A stretch of DNA of 64,000 nucleotides from positions 5,643,001 to 5,707,000 of the forward strand of contig NZ_CP033367.1 of assembly GCF_013170845.1 (NCBI RefSeq), read 5' to 3'. Below, piece by piece: positions 52,225 through 62,203 of the stretch (position 1 is the first letter of the stretch; each line of letters begins with the position of its first letter). Source of the DNA: Mesorhizobium loti R88b. GTDB taxonomy: Bacteria > Pseudomonadota > Alphaproteobacteria > Rhizobiales > Rhizobiaceae. A program made the position numbers and the translations under genes. Below the pieces are notes generated by a model that made no database searches, had not been told where the DNA came from, and saw only the letters and a list, made by a program, of their open reading frames with translations.

Positions 52225-52254
52225 TTGACATACAATCCCGAAAATCAGGATTAT
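52225..52254 (+). promoter_or_regulatory. Possible promoter and LysR site before the LysR gene
   Basis: TTGACA (52225-52230) and GATTAT (52249-52254) are 18 bases apart. They enclose the inverted repeat AATCC-N9-GGATT (52234-52252), a likely LysR binding site. The predicted transcript would begin almost at the start codon, so it may be leaderless. Confidence 0.45.
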
Positions 52255-52257
52255 CTC

Positions 52258-53178
52258 ATGCGACGCGTGACATTCGACCTCGACGTTCTCCGCAGTTTCA
52301 TCACCGGCATGGAGCTGGGCAGCTTTGCCAAGGCCGCCGACCGGCTTGGCCGCTCCACCTCGGCGGTCAGCGCGCAGTTGAAGAAACTGGAAGAGCAGGC
52401 GGCGACACCGATCTTTCGCAAGTCGGGGCGCGGCCTTGCCTTGACGGAGGCAGGCGAGACCATGCTTGGTTATGCGCGCCGGCTGCTCGACCTGAATGAC
52501 GAGGCGGCAGCAGCCATCCATGACGTCGAGCTGGAAGGCTGGGTGCGGCTAGGCTTGCAGGAGGATTTCGGCGAAGCGGTGCTACCGGACGTGCTCGGCC
52601 GCTTTGCCCGCGCCCACCCCAAGGTCAAGATCGAGGCCAGGATTGGACGCAGCCACGACCTCGCCGAAAGGGTGATGTCAGGCAGCCTCGACATCGCACT
52701 CGCCTGGCACTGCGGCCAGACGCTGCCCTACAGCGAGCACATCGCCGATGTTCCGATGCGCTGGATCGGCCCGGCCAAGCGCATCGAGACCAGCCTGCGC
52801 AACGGCGAGCCACTGCCGCTGGTGGCGCTTGAAGCGCCCTGCCTGTTGCGTACGGTGGCGACGGAAACGCTCGACCGCGCCGGCCTGCCCTGGCGCATGG
52901 CTTTCTCCAGCCCGAGCCTTGGCGGCATCTGGGCGGCCGTTGCGGCCGGGCTTGGGCTGACCATCCGCACCGACATCGGCCTTCCGGCCAGCGTCAACGC
53001 GATGACACCTGAGATCGCCGGCCTGCCGGCGCTGCCCAAAATGGCGCTGTACCTGCATCGGAGGGATGCCTCGCCCGAGCCGGTGGCGGCCCGCTTGGCC
53101 GACATACTGCTGGAAGCGGCGCGGCAGGCATTGCCGGACGATACGCGGACGGATGCCGGCTTGCGTGCGGTGGCCTGA
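52258..53178 (+). CDS. LysR family transcriptional regulator
   Basis: A 306-residue regulator from ATG 52258; an open frame 203 codons longer runs antisense through the MFS gene and is rejected. The helix-turn-helix is at residues 5-62 (FDLDVLRSFITGMELGSF, then AADRLGRSTSAVSAQLKKLE). The effector domain from about 92 has a typical HCGQTLPY stretch. The divergent MFS gene is the likely target. The effector is unknown. Confidence 0.92.
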   Translation: MRRVTFDLDVLRSFITGMELGSFAKAADRLGRSTSAVSAQLKKLEEQAATPIFRKSGRGLALTEAGETMLGYARRLLDLNDEAAAAIHDVELEGWVRLGLQEDFGEAVLPDVLGRFARAHPKVKIEARIGRSHDLAERVMSGSLDIALAWHCGQTLPYSEHIADVPMRWIGPAKRIETSLRNGEPLPLVALEAPCLLRTVATETLDRAGLPWRMAFSSPSLGGIWAAVAAGLGLTIRTDIGLPASVNAMTPEIAGLPALPKMALYLHRRDASPEPVAARLADILLEAARQALPDDTRTDAGLRAVA

Positions 53179-53196
53179 TCTAAACAGCGCCGACGC

Positions 53197-54636
53197 TCAA
53201 CCGCGCTTCTTGGCCCGGCCGGCGAACGGGTTGTCGGAGGTGCGCAGCGCGATACGGATCGGCACGCCCGGAATGTCGAAGGCTTCCCGCAAGCTGTTCG
53301 AGAGATAGCGGACATAGGATTGCGGCATCGCATCCGGCCGCGAGCACTGGACAACAAAACCCGGCGGCCGCGTCTTGGCCTGGGTGACATATTTGACCTT
53401 CAGCCGACGGCCGGCGACGGCGGGCGGCGGATGATGCGCCAATATGGCTTCAAGCCAGCGGTTGAGCTTGCCGGTCGAGACACGGCTGTTCCACACCTTG
53501 TGCGTCTTCAGCACCGCATCCATCAGTTTGTCGAGGCCGCGCCCGGTTTCGGCCGAGACCGGCACGGCCTGGATGCCGCGCACCTGCGGCAGCAGCCGCT
53601 CGGTCTTCTCACGCAGTTCAGCGAGCAACTCCTGCGGGTGATCGATCAGATCCCATTTGTTGAAGGCGATTACCGGCGCCCTGCCCTCGCGGATGATCAG
53701 GTCGGCGATCTGCAGATCCTGCTTCTCGAACGGGATGGTGGCGTCGAGCACGATGACGACGATCTCGGCGAAACGGATGGCGCGCAAGCCATCCTGCACC
53801 GACATCACTTCCAGCTTCTCGTGAATCCTGGCCTTGCGACGCATGCCGGCCGTGTCGAATAGCTTCAGCCGGCGGCCATGCCAGTCCCAGTCGACCGAGA
53901 TCGAATCGCGGGTGATGCCGGCTTCCGGGCCGGTCAGCAGCCGCTCCTCGCCAATCAGCGCGTTGATCAGCGTCGACTTGCCGGCGTTCGGGCGGCCGAC
54001 AACGGCGATGCGCATCGGCTTGGTGTCGTCGTAGCTATGCACGTCCTCGGCGTCGGGGTCGGTAATGTCCTCGCCGATCAACACCTCGGTGGCGGCGATC
54101 TCGTCGTCTTCGCCTTCTTCTTCCTCACCGAAGGCGCGCGCCTCGCCGAGCGCGCCGATCACCGCATCGCGCAGATCGGGCATGCCCTGGCCATGCTCGG
54201 CCGAAACCGGGATCGGCTCGCCCAACCCGAGTTCCCACGCTTCCAGCATGCCACCCTGCGCGCCCTTGGCTTCGGCCTTGTTGGCGACCAGCACGACGGG
54301 CTTGCCGGATTTGCGCACGATCTCGGCGAAGGTCCTGTCGTCGGGCAGCAGGCCGGACTTGGCGTCGATGGTGAAGAAGATCAGGTCGGCTTCGTGGATG
54401 GCGATCTCGGTCTGCGCGCGCATGCGGCCGGGCAAGGTCGAGGCGCCGGCATCCTCGAAGCCGGCTGTGTCGATGACATCGAAATGCAGGTCGTAGAGCT
54501 TGGCGGCATGAACGCGACGGTCGCGCGTGACGCCCGGCGTGTCGTCGACAAGCGCCAGCTTCCTTCCCACCAGCCGATTGAAAAGGGTCGATTTGCCGAC
54601 GTTGGGTCTGCCTATGATGGCGACTTTGAACGTCAC
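53197..54636 (-). CDS. der: Ribosome biogenesis GTPase Der
   Basis: Der (EngA) has two GTPase domains in tandem and helps assemble the 50S ribosomal subunit. The 479-residue protein has [12 protein letters not shown] (residues 8-19) with DTPG, and NKAEAKG as a divergent NKxD in domain 1. Domain 2 has [12 protein letters not shown] (about 213-224), DTAGMR and FNKWDL. The C-terminal KH-like domain ends GRAKKRG. GTG overlaps the TGA of the preceding gene by four bases, so the two are coupled. Confidence 0.96.
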   Translation of the reverse strand: MTFKVAIIGRPNVGKSTLFNRLVGRKLALVDDTPGVTRDRRVHAAKLYDLHFDVIDTAGFEDAGASTLPGRMRAQTEIAIHEADLIFFTIDAKSGLLPDDRTFAEIVRKSGKPVVLVANKAEAKGAQGGMLEAWELGLGEPIPVSAEHGQGMPDLRDAVIGALGEARAFGEEEEGEDDEIAATEVLIGEDITDPDAEDVHSYDDTKPMRIAVVGRPNAGKSTLINALIGEERLLTGPEAGITRDSISVDWDWHGRRLKLFDTAGMRRKARIHEKLEVMSVQDGLRAIRFAEIVVIVLDATIPFEKQDLQIADLIIREGRAPVIAFNKWDLIDHPQELLAELREKTERLLPQVRGIQAVPVSAETGRGLDKLMDAVLKTHKVWNSRVSTGKLNRWLEAILAHHPPPAVAGRRLKVKYVTQAKTRPPGFVVQCSRPDAMPQSYVRYLSNSLREAFDIPGVPIRIALRTSDNPFAGRAKKRG

Positions 54637-55301
54637 GATGCACTGCCTGACCCGCGGATCAGTTCGGACATCAGGGTTGCCCGCTCCCGGGTGTTGCGTG
54701 GGGCGCCGTCATCGGCGGCGATCTGGTCGAACAGTTTCAGCGCGTCCTGGGTCTTGCCTTCCTTCCAGGCGGCAAGGCCGAGCGCCTCGCGCGCCGTGTG
54801 GCGCAGCGTGTTGGTGTCCGATGTCAGTGCCTCGACGCGGCTGGACACGTCGGCGAAGGAGCCGTGGTCGACGAGCAGAAGGGCAGCGCGCAGCCGTGCC
54901 ATGTCGCGAATGCCCTGGGGAATGGCGGTGTCTGCGGCGACATCGTCGAAATCCTTGACGGCGGCGGCGGTGTCACCCTTGCTCGCCTTGACTGTGGCGG
55001 CACGCATGCGGGCGAGCAGGGGATAGGCGCCGTAGCCATCCTTCTCCAGCTGATCGAGCGCGGCCAGCGCGTCATCGTTCTTGCCGTCATTGGCAAGCTT
55101 CAGGGCCTGCGAGAAGGCATCGCCGGAGCGGTTGGCGCGCGTCTCGTCCCAATAGCGGTAGCCGACGAAAGCGGCGGTGCCGAGCACCACCAGCACCGCA
55201 ATGACGATCAAGGCGGGGCCAAAACGATCCCACAGCTTCTGTGCCTGCTCGCGACGGATCTCGTCATTGACTTCACGGATAAAACTGTCGTCGGACATCA
55301 A
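54633..55301 (-). CDS. Membrane-anchored TPR protein (YfgM-like)
   Basis: A 222-residue protein with a short cytoplasmic N-terminus, one membrane helix (about 26-48, [24 protein letters not shown]) and a periplasmic TPR-like domain. YfgM-type proteins act with the SecYEG translocon and periplasmic chaperones. [20 protein letters not shown] is a typical first repeat. It overlaps der by four bases; the yfgM-der neighbourhood is widely kept in Proteobacteria. Confidence 0.88.
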   Translation of the reverse strand: MMSDDSFIREVNDEIRREQAQKLWDRFGPALIVIAVLVVLGTAAFVGYRYWDETRANRSGDAFSQALKLANDGKNDDALAALDQLEKDGYGAYPLLARMRAATVKASKGDTAAAVKDFDDVAADTAIPQGIRDMARLRAALLLVDHGSFADVSSRVEALTSDTNTLRHTAREALGLAAWKEGKTQDALKLFDQIAADDGAPRNTRERATLMSELIRGSGSAS

Positions 55302-55405
55302 TCAAAACCACTTTTGCCCCGGGCCGGGGCTGTTCATGAGCCCGCGTTTTAGCGAAATTTTGTCGGCATGGAAGGGGTTCGACCGGAAAATCGCCTATTC
55401 CCGAG

Positions 55406-55425
55406 GGGCAAACGGACGTTTGCCC
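55406..55425. repeat. 20-base perfect palindrome
   Basis: GGGCAAACGGACGTTTGCCC has 9-bp arms round a GA centre. It lies in the 215-base spacer between the divergent yfgM-like and deacetylase genes. It could be an operator or a dispersed palindrome; nothing else in the spacer stands out. Confidence 0.5.
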
Positions 55426-55516
55426 AGGGCAGACCGCTAAAAAGGCCAATCGCACCCACGCCACATTTCGGGGATAGCCGGCTTCGTGACCGTTTGAAGC
55501 CCGGATCAGCTTACCG

Positions 55517-56524
55517 ATGTATCGTTCGTCCCGCGTTGTCGTGTTTTCGCTTGCCGCGCTGGCCACCGCCGGCTCGGCTTTCGCCGATCCGCCCAAGGCG
55601 CCAATGCCGGAAAAGCCGAAGCAGGTCGTCATCATCTCGTTCGACAGCGCGCGCGACATTTCGCAGTGGAAGCGCAGCCGGGCGCTGGCCCGGCGCACCG
55701 GCGCGCATTTCACCTATTTTTTGTCCTGCGTCTTCCTGCTGTCGCCGGAGACACGCAAGGAATATACCGCGCCGGGCAAAACAGCTGGCAAATCCAACAT
55801 CGGCTTTGCCGCCTCGAAGCAGGAAGTGACTGAGCGGCTCGAACAGATCGGCCTTGCAGCGCATGAAGGTCACGACATCGCCAGCCACGCCTGCGGCCAT
55901 TTCGACGGCAAGGACTGGAGCAAGGCGGACTGGCTGACCGAGTTCGGTTCGTTCGAACACATTCTCGAGAATGCCTACGCGATCAACAACATCACGCCCG
56001 AGCCTCAGGGCTGGCGGGAATTCGCGCGGCATGCGGTTGTCGGTTTCCGCGCGCCCTATCTGTCGACCAGCAAGGCGCTTTACGAAGCATTGCCTGCCGC
56101 CGGCTACCAGTTCGACGCCAGCGGCGTCTCGCAAGGCCCTGCCCATCCGACGACCAGCAACGGCATCATGCATTTTTCGCTGCCGCAGATTCCGGAGGGA
56201 CCGAAATCGAGGCCGGTGATCGCCATGGATTACAATCTCTATGTCAGGCATTCCGGCGGCTTCGAGCGGCCAAGCAACGCGAGCGAGTTCACCGACCGGA
56301 CCTATGACGCCTTCCGCGCCGCCTTCGACAAACAATATCAGGGCAAGCGCATTCCACTGGAACTCGGCTTCCACTTCACGCTGATGAATGACGGCGCCTA
56401 CTGGAACGCGCTGGAGCGCTTTGCCGGCGAGGTCTGCGTCAAATCAGATGTCGAGTGCATCAGTTTTCGCGATTATGTTTCACGGCAGGATGGCAGCGAA
56501 GGACAGGCGGCCGTGGGCGGCTAA
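55517..56524 (+). CDS. Secreted polysaccharide deacetylase family protein
   Basis: 335 residues with a signal peptide (VVVFSLAALATAGSAFA, cleavage near residue 23). The NodB-like fold is seen from ISFDSA (about 41-46, metal Asp) and the metal His pair in EGHDIASHACGHF (about 116-128), with FRAPYLS later. Members remove N-acetyl groups from peptidoglycan or other polysaccharides; the substrate is unknown. It is divergent from the yfgM-like gene and convergent with bacA. Confidence 0.85.
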   Translation: MYRSSRVVVFSLAALATAGSAFADPPKAPMPEKPKQVVIISFDSARDISQWKRSRALARRTGAHFTYFLSCVFLLSPETRKEYTAPGKTAGKSNIGFAASKQEVTERLEQIGLAAHEGHDIASHACGHFDGKDWSKADWLTEFGSFEHILENAYAINNITPEPQGWREFARHAVVGFRAPYLSTSKALYEALPAAGYQFDASGVSQGPAHPTTSNGIMHFSLPQIPEGPKSRPVIAMDYNLYVRHSGGFERPSNASEFTDRTYDAFRAAFDKQYQGKRIPLELGFHFTLMNDGAYWNALERFAGEVCVKSDVECISFRDYVSRQDGSEGQAAVGG

Positions 56525-56547
56525 GCCGCCCACTTTTCACACCCTCG

Positions 56548-57810
56548 TCAAGCTGGATCGGGCGTTTGTGCCTGGCGGTCGAGATAGCGTTGATCGATAT
56601 CCGGCAGCGGCTCGCCATCCAGAGTGGCTTCGAAAGCGCGTAGACGCTTGTAGATCGAGATCAGCTCAACCACAGTTGGCCACGAGTTTACAAGATACTG
56701 GAACGACGACGTCACTTGGGAGAACGCATTGCTGATTTGATTCAGCAGACCCAAAGTGATCGCACCAGCCGCAATGGACGGCGCCATCAATATCAAGGAG
56801 AATATGTTGTTCGTTTGCAAATAAAGATAGCGAAATACGTTGAAATATACGTAATGAAAATACAGCCTGAAATAGTTTTTTCTTACATTTTCAAACAATT
56901 CTCTTACCACAGGTGGCTGCGCTCGATTCGGATCATCTTCACCAAGGACCAATTCTTTTCGATAGGCTGCTTCAACGCGCTGGTTCCGGAACTGAAGCCC
57001 GGGCAATTTAACGCCGACCACAGCCAAAAGAACGGTGCCAAACAAGGCCCAAAAAATAGCCGACAATAGCAGCGGATGCGGTATCACACCTACGATCGGC
57101 AATTCCGTGATGTGAACCGACAGGGCTATGAGGAGCGGAGTGAAGGCGATGAGGGTCATCACCGAGTCAATCAAATTGCCGCCGAGTTGCTCCATGATCG
57201 TGGAGAAACGCATCGTGTCTTCCTGAACACGCTGTGACGCGCCCTCGATATGCCTCAGCTTCTGCCAGTTTTCCATGTAAAACTGATTCATCGCCGTGCG
57301 CCAACGGAAGACATAGTGACTCACCAGAAATACAGTGAGCGCACTGACCACCACGGCTACACCGGCAATGCCCATGAATGTAGCGATCTGCCAGTAGATG
57401 TCGGCAGCGGTGATCTTTATCTTGCCTGAAATAGTATTCTGGATCAGATCCCAAAATGGCCCATACCAGTCGTTAATGGCAACGCTCACCTGAACCTGGA
57501 AGTAGGTGATGAAGAGGATCAGCGCTGAGCCGAGAATGGCCCAGACCTGCCATGGGTGGGGCGAATACCAGGCCCAAAAGAGGTAGAAGAGCGTCACTAC
57601 GACCGTGAAATATATGTAGAACCATAGAAACGGTAGTGACCAGAATGATGAGACCCCGATGATCGGCGGCGCATCGGGGGCAGCTGGAGGCATGCCGAAA
57701 ACACCACCAAAATGTTCTCCTGCGTAGAACCAGAGCAAGACAGCGAGCAGGCTCCAGACGACCGCCGAGCTAAAAAACAGCTTCGGCTTTGGAAAAAACG
57801 ATACGAACAC
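56548..57810 (-). CDS. bacA: SbmA/BacA-like peptide transporter
   Basis: SbmA/BacA is an inner-membrane protein that takes up antimicrobial and nodule-specific peptides and affects lipid A very-long-chain fatty acids. The 420-residue protein has seven or eight membrane helices and the family core [20 protein letters not shown], with [15 protein letters not shown] after it (about 165-205). The C-terminus keeps [18 protein letters not shown] and [19 protein letters not shown] of the 3' half is markedly AT-rich compared with neighbours, which suggests transfer or relaxed selection. Confidence 0.92.
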   Translation of the reverse strand: MFVSFFPKPKLFFSSAVVWSLLAVLLWFYAGEHFGGVFGMPPAAPDAPPIIGVSSFWSLPFLWFYIYFTVVVTLFYLFWAWYSPHPWQVWAILGSALILFITYFQVQVSVAINDWYGPFWDLIQNTISGKIKITAADIYWQIATFMGIAGVAVVVSALTVFLVSHYVFRWRTAMNQFYMENWQKLRHIEGASQRVQEDTMRFSTIMEQLGGNLIDSVMTLIAFTPLLIALSVHITELPIVGVIPHPLLLSAIFWALFGTVLLAVVGVKLPGLQFRNQRVEAAYRKELVLGEDDPNRAQPPVVRELFENVRKNYFRLYFHYVYFNVFRYLYLQTNNIFSLILMAPSIAAGAITLGLLNQISNAFSQVTSSFQYLVNSWPTVVELISIYKRLRAFEATLDGEPLPDIDQRYLDRQAQTPDPA

Positions 57811-57924
57811 TGTGGCGAATTCCTTGCTCGGTGGGCAAATCAGCTGACGTCGGCGGGCATAAAGTCACACATTAGGGGGAAAGAAAATGCCTGCCCAATG
57901 CCCGGTGCAGAGCAAGACCACAAA

Positions 57925-59085
57925 TCATGGCGATTTTGGCGCGGCCGACCATGTGACGATGCCGGAGACCACCAGCATGGCCGCAGCAGTGATCGAGGCG
58001 AGGAAGAAGTTGCCTGATGCCTGCGCCAGAAGGCCGGCGACGATGGGGCCGATGATCTGGCCGAGGCCGAATGACGCCGTCATCAGCGCAAAGATGCGCC
58101 GCGGCGCCTTTGGCGCCTGCTGCCGCGCTGCTTGCAGGCCAAGTGCCGTGATGGCCATGAAGGTGCCGCCGAGCAGCAGGCCGCCAAGCAGAGGCCCCAT
58201 ATATCCGCCGAGAGCCACGCTGGCGGTGACGCCGACGACTTCGACCAGGCACGCCAACGCATAGGTGGCATGGAGCCCGACCCGTGCAGCGATTTTCTGC
58301 CACGCCCATGTCGAGGGGAAGGCGGCAAGGCCGGCGATTAGCCACACCATGGCCTCGAAGACGCGGCTGCCACCGCCTTGTCGCACGATGGCGACCAGGA
58401 ACGTCGCCGTCACCACATAGCCAAAGCCGAACAGGCCATAGGCGACGATGATCTTCATCAGCGACCGGTCTTTCGGCAGCGCCGGCTCACGGACGGCTTC
58501 GCCAGTGGCGAGCGGGCCTTCATTGGCCAACAGCGCCACGACCACGAAGCCGCAGGCCGAAATTGCCGCCGACCACAACCAGCCCGCCGCCCAGCCGGCA
58601 TGCTCGGTGACCAGCACCGCCATCATCGCCGCGGAGATCGCGATGCCGAGGCCAACGCCGCCAAAATGCCAGGCCTGCAGGTCGCCGCGACCGGCGGCAT
58701 TGATATGGCTGAAAACGATGCTGGCCATGAACACCATGACGAAGGCGCTGGCCAGGCCGGCCAGAAAACGAATGACGAGAAAGGCGACCATGGTGTCGGT
58801 CAGTCCCATCAAGGCGGCAAGTACCGTGCTGGCGCCAAGAGCTGCCAGCATCAGCAGACGCTCGCGACCATGTGCCCAACCGCCCGCAGCCACAAACGCG
58901 CCGACGAGGTAGCCGAGATAATTGGCCGACGCGATCCACCCGGCATTGGCCGGCGACAGATGCAGTTCTTCCATCATGCCGGGCAGGATCGGCGTGTAGA
59001 CGAAGCGGCCGATGCCCATCGCGACGGCCATCGCAATCATGCCGGCGACGGTGAAACGCAGCGCTGTTGAAGCGGTGGATGTCAT
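57925..59085 (-). CDS. MFS transporter (YbfB/YjiJ-like)
   Basis: A 386-residue transporter from ATG 59085; a TTG at 59121 gives a 12-codon extension and is less likely. About twelve helices are seen. The N-terminal MAVAMGIGRFVYTPILPGMM is the hallmark of the YbfB/YjiJ family of unknown substrate, and GWIASANYLGYLVGAF follows. It lies between bacA and a small protein gene, all on the minus strand, with gaps of more than 100 bases. Confidence 0.9.
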   Translation of the reverse strand: MTSTASTALRFTVAGMIAMAVAMGIGRFVYTPILPGMMEELHLSPANAGWIASANYLGYLVGAFVAAGGWAHGRERLLMLAALGASTVLAALMGLTDTMVAFLVIRFLAGLASAFVMVFMASIVFSHINAAGRGDLQAWHFGGVGLGIAISAAMMAVLVTEHAGWAAGWLWSAAISACGFVVVALLANEGPLATGEAVREPALPKDRSLMKIIVAYGLFGFGYVVTATFLVAIVRQGGGSRVFEAMVWLIAGLAAFPSTWAWQKIAARVGLHATYALACLVEVVGVTASVALGGYMGPLLGGLLLGGTFMAITALGLQAARQQAPKAPRRIFALMTASFGLGQIIGPIVAGLLAQASGNFFLASITAAAMLVVSGIVTWSAAPKSP

Positions 59086-59202
59086 TGCAGCGCACAATAA
59101 ATGCGGGGATTGCTGAAACAATCCATCTTTCGTTGGGCCAGTCGGCCCACCGCATTTCTCGCTATGCCTGAGTTTTCCCTGGGCGGAGGGTGCGGTGACC
59201 GC

Positions 59203-59427
59203 TCAGCAGCGCCCACCGAAACCGGCGTGCAAGGGGTTGGTCTCATGCACGGTTCGCCGCGCCGTCAGCCTGAACGGCACGTCACCCAATTCGCGCTCCG
59301 ACATGGTGTTCAGCACAGGATGCGACAGCGGATCGGTGAGCCATCTCAGCGTATCGTTCTCGGAGCGCGGCTGATGCGGCGTGTTCACGGCGAAGAGGAC
59401 CTTCAGCGACGACAGCATGTTCAGCAT
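59203..59427 (-). CDS. Small protein of unknown function
   Basis: A 74-residue protein: MLNMLSSLKVLFAVNTPHQP, then DTLRWLTDPLSHPVLNTMSERELGDVPF, which resembles the short DUF1127-like proteins of rhizobia by spacing of its Leu and Arg residues, though not clearly. GGGAG precedes ATG. It is divergent from the LysR gene 95 bases away and may be its target. No membrane segment is seen. Confidence 0.6.
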   Translation of the reverse strand: MLNMLSSLKVLFAVNTPHQPRSENDTLRWLTDPLSHPVLNTMSERELGDVPFRLTARRTVHETNPLHAGFGGRC

Positions 59428-59522
59428 TTCCGGCTCCCGGGGGCTTCTCCCGTTGATAAAGTCTGCTGTTTCAGTGCGCCTTTCAATTGAGATTTCGGCC
59501 GGAACGGTTTAGAAAATCTCAA

Positions 59523-60437
59523 ATGGCCATGCTCAACCGCGTCCATCTCAACGGCCTTCGTGCCGTCGAAACCGTCGCCCGCCTCGGCTCGCTCGCGGCG
59601 GCGGCCGGCGAGCTCAACGTTTCCGTCAGTGCCGTCAGCCAGCAGATCAGCCGCACCGAAAAGCAGCTTGGCCAGGCGCTGTTCGAGCGCACGGCGACCG
59701 GTCTGGTGCTGACCGAATTCGGCGCCGTCTTCGCGGCCCGTCTCGGGACGGGGTTTCGCGAGCTTGCCCTGGCCGTAGCCTTGGCCGACGAGGCAACGCA
59801 ATGCACGTTGGTGGTTTCGGTGGCGCCGGCCTTCGCCTCGAAATGGCTGCTGCCCAGACTGTCGCGCCACTTCGACCGTCATCCCAACGTGCTGCTGCGC
59901 ATCGACGCGACGGTGCGGCTTACCAATCTCGATCGCTCCGACATCGACATTGCCATCCGGCTTGGTGACGGCAAATGGCCGGAGGGGCGAGCGGAATTGC
60001 TTTTGGCGCAGGAAGTTTTTCCCGTCTGCGCGCCGGTGATTGCCAAGAAATTGACGTCGGTCGAGGATCTTGCCCAGACCTGCGCCATCACCGACGAGCG
60101 GGCGATGATCAATTGGGAGAGCTGGTTCACTGCCGCCGGTGTTCCACCGGTCACCTTCCAGAAAGGCGCGCGCTTCACCGATCCGATGCTGTGCCTGGAA
60201 TCGGCCATTGCCGGCCATGGCGTGATGCTGGGCTGGCAATTGCTGACGGCGGACGCGCTGGCCGATGGGCGGCTGGTGGCGCCATTCGGAATCCGCGCCC
60301 AGAGCGGCCTCGGCTACTGGCTGGTGACCTCGTCGGCCAAGGCGGAAAGCCGCAAGGTCCGGGATTTCAAGGCCTGGATCAAGGAAGAAATCGCAGCGAC
60401 GATGACGCAGTTCGGATCGCTCGAAAGCGCGGCCTGA
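59523..60437 (+). CDS. LysR family transcriptional regulator (GcvA-like)
   Basis: A 304-residue regulator from ATG 59523; the 12-codon longer frame has no better signal. The helix-turn-helix is HLNGLRAVETVARLGSL, then AAGELNVSVSAVSQQISRTE (residues 8-47). The effector domain contains LTNLDRSDIDIAIRLGDGKW, the GcvA-group signature. Targets may be the divergent small protein gene or genes elsewhere. Confidence 0.92.
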   Translation: MAMLNRVHLNGLRAVETVARLGSLAAAAGELNVSVSAVSQQISRTEKQLGQALFERTATGLVLTEFGAVFAARLGTGFRELALAVALADEATQCTLVVSVAPAFASKWLLPRLSRHFDRHPNVLLRIDATVRLTNLDRSDIDIAIRLGDGKWPEGRAELLLAQEVFPVCAPVIAKKLTSVEDLAQTCAITDERAMINWESWFTAAGVPPVTFQKGARFTDPMLCLESAIAGHGVMLGWQLLTADALADGRLVAPFGIRAQSGLGYWLVTSSAKAESRKVRDFKAWIKEEIAATMTQFGSLESAA

Positions 60438-60506
60438 ACTGGCCCAGCGCAATCGCGGTGGAAAGGACGGTGGCGCCGGTCTATGTAAAGTATCGGACCC
60501 CACATC

Positions 60507-61778
60507 ATGGCAGGCAGGATCATGACCACACATTCGCGCGGCGTTTCCGCAACGATCGACCCGGTGAAGCTCGACAGGCTGGCGGAAGTCGCCATCAAGG
60601 TCGGGCTGCAATTGCAACCTGGACAGGATCTGGTGCTGACCTCGTCGATCGCGGCACTGCCGCTGACCAGGCGGATCGTCGAGCACGCCTACAAGGCCGG
60701 CGCCGGGCTAGTGACGCCGATCTTCAACGATGACGAGATGACGCTGGCGCGCTACCGCTTCGGCGCGGACGCCGGTTTCGACCACGCCGCCGGCTGGCTG
60801 TACGAAGGCATGGCGAAGGCTTTTTCCAACAATGCGGCCAGGCTTGCCGTGCGCGGCGAGGATCCCTCGCTGTTGTCGGCGCAGGACCCAGCCAAAGTGG
60901 CGCGCGCCAACAAGGCAAACTCGATGGCCTATCAGCCGGCGCTGGAAAAGATCACCGGCTTCGACATCAACTGGAACATCGTCGCCTATCCGGACCTGGC
61001 CTGGGCCAAGCAGGTTTTCCCTGGCGATGCCGACGATGTCGCCGTGGTCAAGCTCGCCGACGCCATCTTCGCGGCCTCACGGGTGGATGTCGAAGACCCC
61101 ATTGCAAACTGGACGGCGCACAATGCAGCGCTGCGCAGCCGCACGGAATGGCTCAACGGCCATAATTTTCATGCGCTGCATTTCACCGGACCGGGCACCG
61201 ATCTGACCGTCGGCCTGGCGGATGGCCATGAGTGGATGGGCGGCGCCTCGACCGCCAAGAACGGCATCACCTGCAACCCCAACATCCCGACCGAGGAAGT
61301 CTTCACCACGCCGCATGCAAGGCAGGTCGAAGGCCATGTCTCCTCGACCAAGCCGCTGTCCTACCAGGGCACGCTGATCGACGAGATCTCGGTACGTTTC
61401 GAAGGTGGGCGCATCATCGAGGCCAAGGCTTCGAAGGGCGAGGACGTCTTGAAGAAGGTGCTCGACACCCATGAGGGATCGCGCCGTCTGGGCGAAGTGG
61501 CGCTGGTGCCGCATTCCTCGCCGATCTCGGCCAGCGGGCTTTTGTTCTTCAACACGCTGTTCGACGAGAACGCCGCCTGTCACATCGCGCTCGGCCAGTG
61601 CTATTCGAAGTGCTTCGTCAACGGCGCCTCGCTCAGCCAGGACGAGATCGCCGCGCGCGGCGGCAACAAGAGTTTTATCCACATCGACTGGATGATCGGC
61701 TCGGACAAGATCGACATTGACGGCGTCCACAAGGACGGCCGCAAGGTGCCGGTGATGCGCAAGGGCGAGTGGGCCTGA
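60507..61778 (+). CDS. M29 family aminopeptidase
   Basis: A 423-residue metallo-aminopeptidase of the thermophilic M29 type. Metal ligands are expected from EEVFTTPHARQVEG (about 268-281), HSSPIS (about 337-342) and FDENAACHIALGQCY (about 352-366). GTDLTVGLADGHEWMGG and the C-terminal SFIHIDWMIGSDKIDIDG, with HIDWM, are the family signature. It should release N-terminal residues from peptides. It follows the LysR gene by 69 bases and is followed by the DUF488 gene after 22. Confidence 0.93.
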   Translation: MAGRIMTTHSRGVSATIDPVKLDRLAEVAIKVGLQLQPGQDLVLTSSIAALPLTRRIVEHAYKAGAGLVTPIFNDDEMTLARYRFGADAGFDHAAGWLYEGMAKAFSNNAARLAVRGEDPSLLSAQDPAKVARANKANSMAYQPALEKITGFDINWNIVAYPDLAWAKQVFPGDADDVAVVKLADAIFAASRVDVEDPIANWTAHNAALRSRTEWLNGHNFHALHFTGPGTDLTVGLADGHEWMGGASTAKNGITCNPNIPTEEVFTTPHARQVEGHVSSTKPLSYQGTLIDEISVRFEGGRIIEAKASKGEDVLKKVLDTHEGSRRLGEVALVPHSSPISASGLLFFNTLFDENAACHIALGQCYSKCFVNGASLSQDEIAARGGNKSFIHIDWMIGSDKIDIDGVHKDGRKVPVMRKGEWA

Positions 61779-61800
61779 GATCACGCTTACGGAGGGTCGG

Positions 61801-62157
61801 ATGGCCTTCGACTTTGCGGTCAAACGGATTTACCAACCACCCGCGCCCGATGACGGGCAGCGGGTTCTCGTCGACCGCATCTGGCCGCGCGGCGTCAGCA
61901 AGGAGCATGCCGCACTGGCGCTATGGCTGAAGGACATCGCGCCGAGCGACGCGTTGCGCAACTGGTTCGGGCATGAGCCGGCGCGCTGGGCGGAGTTTCA
62001 GGAGCGGTACCGCGTTGAGTTGGATGGGAATGGCGAGGCGGTGGCGCAACTGCGTGGCCTGCTTCGCCAAGGCAAGGTGACGCTGCTCTACGGCGCGCAT
62101 GATGAGGCGCATAATAATGCCGTGGCGTTGGCGGGGTACTTGCGCGGGACGGACTGA
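61801..62157 (+). CDS. DUF488 family protein
   Basis: A 118-residue protein of the DUF488 group. It has VKRIYQPPAPDDGQRVLVDRIWPRGVSK, split over residues 6-33, and ends with LLYGAHDEAHNNAVALAGYL, both typical. The role is unknown; some relatives are near heme or uracil-DNA-glycosylase-like genes. GGAGGGTCGG before ATG is a strong ribosome binding site. The gap to the aminopeptidase is 22 bases, so they form an operon. Confidence 0.9.
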   Translation: MAFDFAVKRIYQPPAPDDGQRVLVDRIWPRGVSKEHAALALWLKDIAPSDALRNWFGHEPARWAEFQERYRVELDGNGEAVAQLRGLLRQGKVTLLYGAHDEAHNNAVALAGYLRGTD

Positions 62158-62203
62158 AGCGGCTGACATTTCTGAGGCCGGCGGGCCAAGGTGAAGGTCC
62201 GCC

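Noticed and set aside
51649..52257. N-terminal extension of 203 codons on the LysR gene
   Set aside because: It is antisense to the MFS gene; the helix-turn-helix begins right after ATG 52258.
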